Shown here piece by piece: positions 9,814 through 17,133 of a stretch of 61,729 nucleotides of DNA. Made by a program: the position numbers and the translations under genes. This stretch comes from Phosphoribacter sp044220725 (lineage in GTDB: Bacteria; Actinomycetota; Actinomycetes; Actinomycetales; Dermatophilaceae): NCBI GenBank assembly GCA_044220725.1, contig JBGAQN010000003.1:1-61729 (forward strand), read 5' to 3'. The notes under the pieces were generated by a model. The model was not told where the DNA came from and made no database searches. It was given only the letters and a program-made list of their open reading frames with translations. The stretch's first letter is position 1; each line of letters begins with the position of its first letter.

Positions 9814-11316
9814 TCAGTCCTCTTCGGCGAAGACGACGTCACGCTTCTTGCGGATCGCCGGCGCCACGGAGACCAACAGAGCGAGGGCCGCAATCACGAG
9901 CATCGCCAAAGAGATCGGGCGGGTCAGCAACACCGAGGGGTCACCCTTGGAGATCGTCATGGCCCGCCGGAAGTTCTCTTCCAGCAACGGGCCCAGGACA
10001 AACCCGAGCAGCAGCGGCGCAGGCTCACACCCCAACCTGATGAGGACATACCCCAACACGGCAAAAAACGCGATGGCGAACACGTGGTAAGCGTTGAGTC
10101 CCAGTGAGTAGCACCCGATCGCCGAGAAGGCAATGATCGCCGGGAAGAGGATGCGGTAGGGAATCGACAGCAGCTTCACCCACATCCCGATGAGCGGCAG
10201 GTTGAGCAGCACCAACATGAGGTTGCCCACCCACATCGAGGCGATGAGCCCCCAGAACAGCACTGGTTCGTCGTTGATGACGTTTGGCCCGGGCGTGATG
10301 CCTTGGATGATGAAGGCGCCGATGAGCAGGGCCATGACCGGGTGGGCCGGCAATCCGAGGGTCAGTAGCGGGATGAAGGACGTCTGGGCGGCCGCATTAT
10401 TCGCCGACTCCGGAGCCGCGACACCTTCGATAGCGCCCTTGCCGAACCGCTCGGGGTGTTTGGACAGCCGCTTTTCCATGGAGTAAGAGGTGAACGACGC
10501 CAGCACGTGACCACCACCGGGCAGGATGCCCAGCAACGAGCCCATGACCGTGCCGCGCAGCACCGGCGGAGTGATCTGACGCAGTTCCTTCTTGCCCAAT
10601 CGGAGGTTCTTCACCTCGCGGACCATCGAGGGTCGATGGATACCGCTCTGCAGGTTGCGCAGGATCTCGGCGATCCCGAACATGCCCACGGCCAGCGACA
10701 CGAAGTTGAGCCCACCGTAAAGTTCTCGCGCCCCGAAAGTGAAGCGTGGGACACCCGTCTCGACGTCCTGGCCGACCATGCCGAGCAGCAGGCCCAGGAC
10801 GATCATCGCCAGGGCTTTCCACATCGACCCACTGGCCAGCGCGATGGACGCCACCAGGCCCAAAACGACGAGCGAAAAGTATTCGGCCGGACCGAACTTC
10901 AAGGCAGCCTCGGCCAACGGGGGGGCAAACACGGCCAAGACGACGGTGGCCACGGTGCCCGCGAAGAAAGACCCCAGGGCTGCCGTCGCCAATGCCTGCC
11001 CGGCCCTGCCAAGGCGCGCCATCTGATACCCGTCGATGGCGGTGACGGCCGCCGACGTCTCACCAGGCAGGTTGAGCAGGATCGCCGTCGTCGAGCCACC
11101 ATATTGGGCGCCGTAGTAGATGCCTGCCAGCATGATGATCGACGAGACCGGGTCGAAGTTGAAGGTGATCGGCAGCAGCAGCGCGATCGTCGCCGTCGGG
11201 CCGATCCCGGGCAAGACCCCAATGGCGGTGCCGAGGATGCAGCCGATGAGGCAGAAGAGCAGGTTCGTCGGGGTGAGGGCAGTCTGGATCCCCAAGAGAA
11301 CGTTGCTGAAGTCCAT
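9814..11316 (-). CDS. tctA: Tripartite tricarboxylate transporter large permease, TctA family
   Basis: A 500-residue polytopic membrane protein with about 11-12 hydrophobic segments. It contains the TctA signature GVLPGIGPTATIALLLP near residue 35, then YYGAQYGGSTTAILLNLPGE and a second conserved LPGGGHVLASF loop. It is the channel subunit of a TctABC secondary transporter driven by ion gradients, taking ligand from the lipoprotein TctC. It is the last gene of tctC-tctB-tctA; its ATG lies three bases after the tctB stop. The carboxylate transported is not determined. Confidence 0.92.
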   Translation of the reverse strand: MDFSNVLLGIQTALTPTNLLFCLIGCILGTAIGVLPGIGPTATIALLLPITFNFDPVSSIIMLAGIYYGAQYGGSTTAILLNLPGETSAAVTAIDGYQMARLGRAGQALATAALGSFFAGTVATVVLAVFAPPLAEAALKFGPAEYFSLVVLGLVASIALASGSMWKALAMIVLGLLLGMVGQDVETGVPRFTFGARELYGGLNFVSLAVGMFGIAEILRNLQSGIHRPSMVREVKNLRLGKKELRQITPPVLRGTVMGSLLGILPGGGHVLASFTSYSMEKRLSKHPERFGKGAIEGVAAPESANNAAAQTSFIPLLTLGLPAHPVMALLIGAFIIQGITPGPNVINDEPVLFWGLIASMWVGNLMLVLLNLPLIGMWVKLLSIPYRILFPAIIAFSAIGCYSLGLNAYHVFAIAFFAVLGYVLIRLGCEPAPLLLGFVLGPLLEENFRRAMTISKGDPSVLLTRPISLAMLVIAALALLVSVAPAIRKKRDVVFAEED

Positions 11317-11319
11317 GGC

Positions 11320-11928
11320 TTATCCACCCATCCCGACAAAGAGCGGCAACTTCAACTGCAGGATGAGCACGAAGATCACGACACACATGAGGGTGAGGCC
11401 CACAGAGATGACCGCTGCGCCCTTGACGCTCGTTCCGTGACCGGCGAGCGCCGAAAGGAAGGTCGCCACGAGCAACGCGGGCACCAAACCCACCGGGGCG
11501 ACAAGGAAGCCGAAGAGCATGATCGCTCCCAGGACGAGCGCACCTCGCATCCACGGTATGCCGCCACGGTCTTCCGCCACCGCCACGGGCTTGCCCCGCA
11601 GCGACACGAGCACGCTGGTGATGATGATGGCGAACCCGAAAGCCGCGAGGATGATCCCCAGCGCCATCGGGAAGTAGCCGGGACCCATCCTGTTGAGGGC
11701 CCCCAACTCGTAGGTGGCCGAGATCCCGGCGAATCCGGCGCCGAAGGCAACGAAGATCGCCCCGGACAGCAGATCGTCCCTCGACCACCGGCTCGGGGGC
11801 GCCGCGGGGGCGCCCGCCCCTCCGGCGGACGGGCCCGCCGGCGCGACTGCGCCGACGGACCCGTCGCCAGGCGTGGCTGGGCCGGTCAAGAGACCTTGAC
11901 CCCAGCCTTCTCGATGACCGGTCCCCAC
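11320..11928 (-). CDS. tctB: Tripartite tricarboxylate transporter small permease, TctB family
   Basis: A protein of about 200 residues with four hydrophobic helices, the small membrane subunit of the TctABC system. The core begins around RWSRDDLLSGAIF and includes the conserved MGPGYFP motif. The start is uncertain. The ATG at 11928 overlaps tctC by 43 bases and adds a Gly/Pro/Ala-rich segment, whereas a TTG at 11889 overlaps the tctC stop codon by one base step (TTGA), a typical coupled start. Either way it is translationally linked to tctC. Confidence 0.85.
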   Translation of the reverse strand: MGTGHREGWGQGLLTGPATPGDGSVGAVAPAGPSAGGAGAPAAPPSRWSRDDLLSGAIFVAFGAGFAGISATYELGALNRMGPGYFPMALGIILAAFGFAIIITSVLVSLRGKPVAVAEDRGGIPWMRGALVLGAIMLFGFLVAPVGLVPALLVATFLSALAGHGTSVKGAAVISVGLTLMCVVIFVLILQLKLPLFVGMGG

Positions 11929-12935
11929 AGCTCCATCTGAGCCTTGAGGTATGCCGTGTGAGCCGCTGAGGTGACCTGGTCGGCGGCGACCGGAGCGGTA
12001 CCAAGGTCGGCCATCTTTTCGATGACCTTGGGATCCTTGAGAGCGGCAGCCAACGCGTCGGTCAGCTTCTTCGCGACCGCGTCGGGCGTTCCGGCCGGGG
12101 CGTACAGACCGTGCCAGACACCCACGGTCAAGTCGGCCAGGCCGGCTTCCTTGGTCGTCGGCACGTCGGGCAAGCTCTTGACCCGCTCAGGTGTGGTCAC
12201 GGCATACACCTTGACCTTGCCGGCCTTGATCTGCGGCGTGGTGTTCGTCGTCTGGTCACACATGAAGTCCACCTGGCCGCCGACGAGATCGGTCATCGCC
12301 GGGCCGGTGCCCTTGTAGACCACTTCGGTGAGGTCGACGCCAAACGCCTTCTCGATGAGCAGGCCGCACAACTGGGAGGCCGCGCCCACGCCGGCGTTGG
12401 CGTAGGTGACCTTGTCCTTGTTGGCCTTGACGTAGTCGACCAGCTCGGCGAGCGTGTTCGGCGCCAGATCCTTCTTGGCGATGATCGTCATGGGCACGCT
12501 CGTGACCAGGCCGAGGGTCTTGAAGCTCTCCAATGGCTTGTAAGGCAGGCTCTTGTAGAGGGAGGGCGCGGTGGACATCCCGATGTGGTGCAGGAGCAGC
12601 TTGTAGCCATCGTTCTTTGCCGCTGCGACCTCGCCAGCACCGAGGGTGCCACCGGCTCCCTCGACGTTCTGGACGATCACCTGCTGGCCGAGCGTCTTGC
12701 TCATCGGCTCGGCAACCAGCCGCGTCACGGTGTCGGTGGGGCCGCCTGCCGAGAACGGGACGACGATGGTGATCGGACCCGTGGGGTAGTTGCTGCCCGC
12801 GGCAGCACCGGAGCCTCCCGAACTGCACGCGCTCATGGCCAGGGCGACCGCGGCCAGCCCGGCGAGGGTGGTGGCGCGCCGGCCTGTGCGCGAACGAGAC
12901 GGCTGGCGGGAGGGGGTGAGCGACATCCTGACCAT
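11886..12935 (-). CDS. tctC: Tripartite tricarboxylate transporter substrate-binding lipoprotein, TctC/Bug family
   Basis: A 349-residue extracytoplasmic solute receptor. It has a basic N terminus, a hydrophobic core and a lipobox LAMSAC placing the lipidated Cys at residue 37, then a Ser/Gly linker. The Bug-family fold begins with PITIVVPFSAGGPTDTVTR, and GAGGTLGAGEV is the usual second binding loop. The ATG has an AAGGAG ribosome-binding site eight bases upstream. It would capture a carboxylate outside the membrane and hand it to TctAB. It is first in its operon. Confidence 0.92.
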   Translation of the reverse strand: MVRMSLTPSRQPSRSRTGRRATTLAGLAAVALAMSACSSGGSGAAAGSNYPTGPITIVVPFSAGGPTDTVTRLVAEPMSKTLGQQVIVQNVEGAGGTLGAGEVAAAKNDGYKLLLHHIGMSTAPSLYKSLPYKPLESFKTLGLVTSVPMTIIAKKDLAPNTLAELVDYVKANKDKVTYANAGVGAASQLCGLLIEKAFGVDLTEVVYKGTGPAMTDLVGGQVDFMCDQTTNTTPQIKAGKVKVYAVTTPERVKSLPDVPTTKEAGLADLTVGVWHGLYAPAGTPDAVAKKLTDALAAALKDPKVIEKMADLGTAPVAADQVTSAAHTAYLKAQMELWGPVIEKAGVKVS

Positions 12936-13030
12936 CTGTCGAGCTCCTTCGTCATGCCTCGGCGACTCTGCCTGAGACCTGGGTCACATTCCACCAGAGC
13001 CGTACTCCGATTGTCCCGGTGATGTTCATC

Positions 13031-13921
13031 TCAATTCGATTGCGAGCAGAACCAGCTAACCTCGGCGATGACCTCCGACGGCGCTTCTTCCGGCAGGTAG
13101 TGCCCGCAGTCCACGGGCCCGCCCGAGACCAGCCGACCCACCTTCTGCCACTCGACGATCGGGTCGAACCGTCGGCCGACCAGGCTGTGCCGACCCCACA
13201 CCACGTGCAGGGGTGGCTCGACGAGCCACCCGGCACCCTCGTCCTGGGCGTCGTGAACGAGATCGATGCCGGCCGCAGCGCGGTAGTCCTCACAGATGCC
13301 GTATGCCGCCCCCGGGCCGGACAGCGCGGCGACATAGGCGTCCAGAACCTCCTCCGGGAAGGGCGTCAACCCGGCATACCGGGCTCCCATGACGCCCAGG
13401 ACGTAGGCCCGCGGATCGGCCTCGATGAGCCGCTCGGGCATGGGCGGAGGCTGGGTGAGAAAGAACCAGTGCCAATAGCTTTCGGCGAGTTCGCGCGAGG
13501 CGGCGGCATACATTGCGGCGGTCGGGACGATGTCCAGCAAAACCGCCCCAGTTACCGTTTCGGCGTGGTCCGCGGCGAGCCGGGCCGCCACTCGGCCGCC
13601 ACGATCGTGCCCGACGACCCCGAATCGCGCGATCCCGAAGTGCCGCGTCAACGCCAGGACGTCTTGGGCCATCGCCCGCTTGCTGTATGCCGCGTGGTCG
13701 CCTCCCCCAGTGGGCCGCGAGGATGCGCCATAGCCCCTCAGGTCAGGCGCGATGACGGTGAACCGGGTGGCGAGCTCGTCGGCGACCCGGTGCCACATGA
13801 GGTGGGTTTCGGGGTGCCCGTGCAGAAGCACGAGCGGCGGACCGGAGAGATCCCGGGTGCGGCGCCCCCGCAGCACGACGTCGGGCAGCGCCACCTCGAA
13901 CGGTTCGTAGTCCTCGAACAC
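13031..13921 (-). CDS. Alpha/beta hydrolase of the haloacetate (fluoroacetate) dehalogenase type
   Basis: A 296-residue alpha/beta hydrolase. The nucleophile elbow is GHDRGGR with Asp106 instead of Ser; Arg107 and Arg110, Asp130 (LLDIVPT), the His151-Trp152 pair (WHWFF) and a C-terminal His (CGHYLPEEAP) all line up, at a constant offset of four, with the catalytic Asp, the carboxylate-binding arginines, the acid and the halide-pocket residues known from the Rhodopseudomonas fluoroacetate dehalogenase. HGHPETHLMWH is the oxyanion segment. It is therefore likely a C-X hydrolase (EC 3.8.1.3) rather than an esterase, although related epoxide hydrolases share the Asp nucleophile. It lies 57 bases after the S1P-lyase-like gene on the same strand. 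Confidence 0.8.
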   Translation of the reverse strand: MFEDYEPFEVALPDVVLRGRRTRDLSGPPLVLLHGHPETHLMWHRVADELATRFTVIAPDLRGYGASSRPTGGGDHAAYSKRAMAQDVLALTRHFGIARFGVVGHDRGGRVAARLAADHAETVTGAVLLDIVPTAAMYAAASRELAESYWHWFFLTQPPPMPERLIEADPRAYVLGVMGARYAGLTPFPEEVLDAYVAALSGPGAAYGICEDYRAAAGIDLVHDAQDEGAGWLVEPPLHVVWGRHSLVGRRFDPIVEWQKVGRLVSGGPVDCGHYLPEEAPSEVIAEVSWFCSQSN

Positions 13922-13978
13922 CTAGCCTCCTCTCGGCACCGACGCCCGAGCGCCTCGACCCCTCGGGGTGTCCGTCGG

Positions 13979-15415
13979 TCAGAGCCGCTCGACGACGGCG
14001 GTGAGCAGGACTGCGCGCAGGGCCGGCGGGGCTGCCGCGAGGAGAGCATGGATAGGCGCCATCCGGCGTGGGAGGTGCAGGCCACCATCCTGGCTTCCCC
14101 CCAAACCTGCCGCGGCGAGCAAACCCCCCAGCATGGCTTCGTCGAAGGTCGCCGGATCAAGGGTGCCGAGCAGCCCACCGAGGCCCGGATCGACGCCAAC
14201 CGGGCCAGCCAGCTGGGCTGCAGCCACTGAATCACGCAGCGCTGCAACGGACTCCGGGATGTTGGGCGTCGTCGCCGCCGAGATGGTCAGGTGCAAGCTC
14301 GCCGGCCCGTCCCGGTACGGCAGCTGCGGCTGGGCGAACCAGCCTCGCTCGAGCAGTTCGTCGCACACCGTGTAGGGGTCACACGAGGAGTCCGTCCCGA
14401 CCGCGAGCAAGGTCGAGTCTGGGGGCGCCAACACCCGCAGCCCCGGTATGCCGTCCACCTGGTCCGCGAGCGTGAGGGTGCCTTCGCGAGCCTGCCGGGC
14501 CAGGGCGGCATACCCCTGCTCACCCAGAAGCTGGATGACCGCCCAGGCGGCGGCGAGCGGCCCCGCCGACTTGGTGGACTGCAGGGTGGAGTTGACCACC
14601 CCGTATCCCGGCCAGTCGGCCGTGGCCCAGAACTGGCTGTGCCGCAACGACATCGACCGATGCAGGAGGATCGACGCGCCCTTGGGGGCGTAGCCGTACT
14701 TGTGCAGATCGGCCGAGATGCTCGTGACGCCCGGCACCGAGAAGTCCCACGCCGGGCGGTCCAGCGCGACACCTCGGGTGGGCTCATCGGCCAGGAACGG
14801 CAACACCCAGCCCCCGATGCAGGCATCGACGTGGCAGCGGATGCCGCGTTCGGCGGCGGCCGCTGCGATCGGCGCGACCGGGTCGACGATACCGTGGGCG
14901 TAGGAGGGCGCGCTGGCGACGACGAGCACGGTGCGGTCGGTGAACGCCGCGGCCATCGCGTTCGGGTCGGCGCGGAAGGTCACCGGGTCGACGTCGATGA
15001 GCACCAGCTCGAGACCGAACAGGTGCGCCGCCTTGTGGAAGGCCGCATGGACGGTTGTCGGAGCGACGAGTTGGGGCCTGCTGACGTCGGGACGGGCATC
15101 CCGGGCGGCCAGGACCGCGAGCAGGCAGGACTCGGTGCCGCCGGAGGTGACGGTCCCGGCATACCCCTCGGGCGCGGCGAGCACGCGCGCAGCGAAGCCG
15201 ACGACGTCACGCTCCATCGTTGCGACGGAAGGGAAGACCGAGGGGTCCAAGCCGTTGGTCCCCGCGTATGCCGCGACCGCCTCCTTCGCGATGGCGTCGA
15301 CGTCGGCGAGCCCCGAGTCGTAGACGTAGGCCAGCGTGCGACCGCCGTGGGTCGGGAGGTCGTTCTCTCGCAACGCCTCCAACCGGGCGCGGACCTCATC
15401 TGCGGTCATGGTCAT
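13979..15415 (-). CDS. PLP-dependent lyase resembling sphingosine-1-phosphate lyase
   Basis: A 478-residue group II decarboxylase-fold enzyme. The PLP lysine is K239 in SADLHKYGYAPKG, preceded by HVDACIGG (Asp197 pairs with the pyridine nitrogen) and GVTSIS. SGGTES (residues 91-96) binds the cofactor phosphate. The stretch through the lysine and the following ATADWPGYGVVNST resemble eukaryotic and bacterial S1P lyases much more than glutamate or tyrosine decarboxylases. The predicted reaction is retro-aldol cleavage of a phosphorylated long-chain base or a similar phospho-amino-alcohol to an aldehyde and phosphoethanolamine. The last 90 residues are a low-complexity Ala/Gly/Leu extension. Its ATG overlaps the stop codon of the upstream MFS gene (ATGA), indicating coupling. 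Confidence 0.78.
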   Translation of the reverse strand: MTMTADEVRARLEALRENDLPTHGGRTLAYVYDSGLADVDAIAKEAVAAYAGTNGLDPSVFPSVATMERDVVGFAARVLAAPEGYAGTVTSGGTESCLLAVLAARDARPDVSRPQLVAPTTVHAAFHKAAHLFGLELVLIDVDPVTFRADPNAMAAAFTDRTVLVVASAPSYAHGIVDPVAPIAAAAAERGIRCHVDACIGGWVLPFLADEPTRGVALDRPAWDFSVPGVTSISADLHKYGYAPKGASILLHRSMSLRHSQFWATADWPGYGVVNSTLQSTKSAGPLAAAWAVIQLLGEQGYAALARQAREGTLTLADQVDGIPGLRVLAPPDSTLLAVGTDSSCDPYTVCDELLERGWFAQPQLPYRDGPASLHLTISAATTPNIPESVAALRDSVAAAQLAGPVGVDPGLGGLLGTLDPATFDEAMLGGLLAAAGLGGSQDGGLHLPRRMAPIHALLAAAPPALRAVLLTAVVERL

Positions 15416-16785
15416 CGCCAGTCCTCCTCGCCCGCGGCGCCGTAGCTGGCGAACCCGCGGGGGATCGGCCCGACATAGCCCCGGAGGAAGAACAACGACC
15501 CCACCGTGAGCAGCGCCGGGACGAGCGAGAACCCGACGACGATCGCCGTCACCGCTGAATCAGGCTGCACCGCAGCGGAATCCGTCGAGGAGACATAACC
15601 ACCGGCGGAGAGGACCAGTCCATAGAGGAACGGGCCGAAGGCCATCCCCAAGGTCTCCCCTGCCGTCCAGACGCCGGTGTAGACGCCGATCCGGTTCTCA
15701 CCTGAGTCGGCTGCGTCACCAGCCGCCACGTCCGGGAGCATCGACAGAGGGAGCATCTGCGCGCCGGCATACCCGACGCCCACCACGGCCACCGCAAGGT
15801 AGACCAGCAGAGCGGGCAGCACTCGGGCGGCGACCAGCGCGAAGGCCCCAACGCCAAGGACGATGCTGGCGGCGGCATACGCCCACCGTTTGCCGCGCCC
15901 CGCGGCGATGCGTTCCCACAGGGGGGTGCAGACGATGGCCGGCGCGACGAAACAGACGAACAATGCGGATCCGGCGCCCGCACTGTGCAGCACCTGCCGA
16001 GCGATGTAGTCGACACCCGCGAGCATCGCGCCCGTCGCGAGGGCTTGGGTGATGAAGGTGAGGATGAGCGCGCGGAAATCGGGATTGCCTGCAACCAGGG
16101 CCAATTGGCTCCGCAAACCGCCCGGCGCAGCGACGACCGAGCGGGTCGGCGCTCCCCGGGTCCCCCACCACGCGCCGACCGCACCGAGCGCGATGAGGAC
16201 CGCGACGAACAGGCCCATGGCGGCATACCCGCGCTCCGGGCCCACCATGGTGCGGACCATCGGCGCGAGCCCGCCGCTGACGAGGATCGCGAGCGCAAGG
16301 ACCGCCACCCGCCAGCTCATGATCCGGGTCCGCTCTCGGGCGCTGTCGGTCAGCTCGGCGGGCATGGCGACATAGGGCACCTGGAAGAACGCGTATGCCG
16401 TCGCGCAGGCGAGGAACAGGACGGCCACCCAGCCGGCGGCGAGGGCCTGTGGTGAGGCCGGTCCGGCGAACAGCAGCGCGAAGGCAACCGCGAGGGCAAG
16501 GCCAGCCCGCAGCAGGAACGGCCGCCTGGGCCCGTCCGGGTGCTGCGACCGGTCGCTGATCCGGCCCGCGATGGGGTTGAGGATGACGTCCCACGCCTTG
16601 GGCGCAAAGACGATGACTCCGGCGAGGGCGGCCGGCACGCCGAGCCGCTCGGTGAGGTAGGGCAGCAGCATCAACCCGGGAACGGTGCCGAAGGACCCCG
16701 TCGCCACACCGCCCAGCGCGTAACCGCGCAGCACCCGTCCGGGAAGTCCGGCTGGGGCAGCCGGCCCGGGTGTCGTCGCTGACAT
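15412..16785 (-). CDS. MFS transporter of the GPH/MFS_2 (MelB-MFSD2-like) family
   Basis: A 457-residue, 12-helix carrier. The first cytoplasmic loop carries KAWDVILNPIAGRISDRS followed by GPRRPFLL, the diagnostic MFS_2 motif of MelB and the animal MFSD2 lysolipid carriers. It is translationally coupled to the S1P-lyase-like gene, which suggests the two act on the same imported molecule. In animals MFSD2A carries lysophosphatidylcholine and MFSD2B sphingosine-1-phosphate, but many bacterial members carry sugars, so lipid transport here is inference only. Confidence 0.85.
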   Translation of the reverse strand: MSATTPGPAAPAGLPGRVLRGYALGGVATGSFGTVPGLMLLPYLTERLGVPAALAGVIVFAPKAWDVILNPIAGRISDRSQHPDGPRRPFLLRAGLALAVAFALLFAGPASPQALAAGWVAVLFLACATAYAFFQVPYVAMPAELTDSARERTRIMSWRVAVLALAILVSGGLAPMVRTMVGPERGYAAMGLFVAVLIALGAVGAWWGTRGAPTRSVVAAPGGLRSQLALVAGNPDFRALILTFITQALATGAMLAGVDYIARQVLHSAGAGSALFVCFVAPAIVCTPLWERIAAGRGKRWAYAAASIVLGVGAFALVAARVLPALLVYLAVAVVGVGYAGAQMLPLSMLPDVAAGDAADSGENRIGVYTGVWTAGETLGMAFGPFLYGLVLSAGGYVSSTDSAAVQPDSAVTAIVVGFSLVPALLTVGSLFFLRGYVGPIPRGFASYGAAGEEDWR

Positions 16786-16841
16786 GAGCGCAGGCTAGCG
16801 CCGCGGGACCAGCCCGTGTGGGCCCGGATTGCCGACGTTCC

Positions 16842-16974
16842 CCGAAATCCTCACACCCGCCGACGGTTTCCCTGCCAGACCACCCCACCAGCCCCGAAAT
16901 CCTCACACCCGCCGACGGTTTCCGGTCTCCTCGGCCCCTCGACCCCCGAATTCATCACACCCGCCGACGGTTTC
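16842..16974. repeat. Spaced repeat: three 29-bp copies at exact 52-bp period
   Basis: Copies at 16842-16870, 16894-16922 and 16946-16974 share the core TCACACCCGCCGACGGTTTC and are separated by two unrelated 23-bp spacers. The array lies upstream of the MFS_2 start, in the 348-base gap after the helicase. Two more copies with the same 52-bp period occur at 61.42 kb. Confidence 0.85.
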
Positions 16975-17133
16975 GGGCCGGCGGCAGACCGAGCGCGAGC
17001 GAAAGCGCGGGTCGGCGACCCACAGCCTCGCCGACTCGCAACGCCTGTCCGTCAGGAGTAGGTGCGGCGTGCGGAGGGCGTTCGCCGCAGCTCGGCCGGG
17101 TGGGCTTGGCAGGGGGGCCCATCCGGTCTGCCT

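Noticed and set aside
16842..16974. CRISPR-like arrangement of 29-bp repeats and 23-bp spacers
   Set aside because: There are only three repeats with drift in the third, the spacers are too short, and no cas gene is in the window. The same 52-bp unit occurs again at 61.4 kb without further copies.
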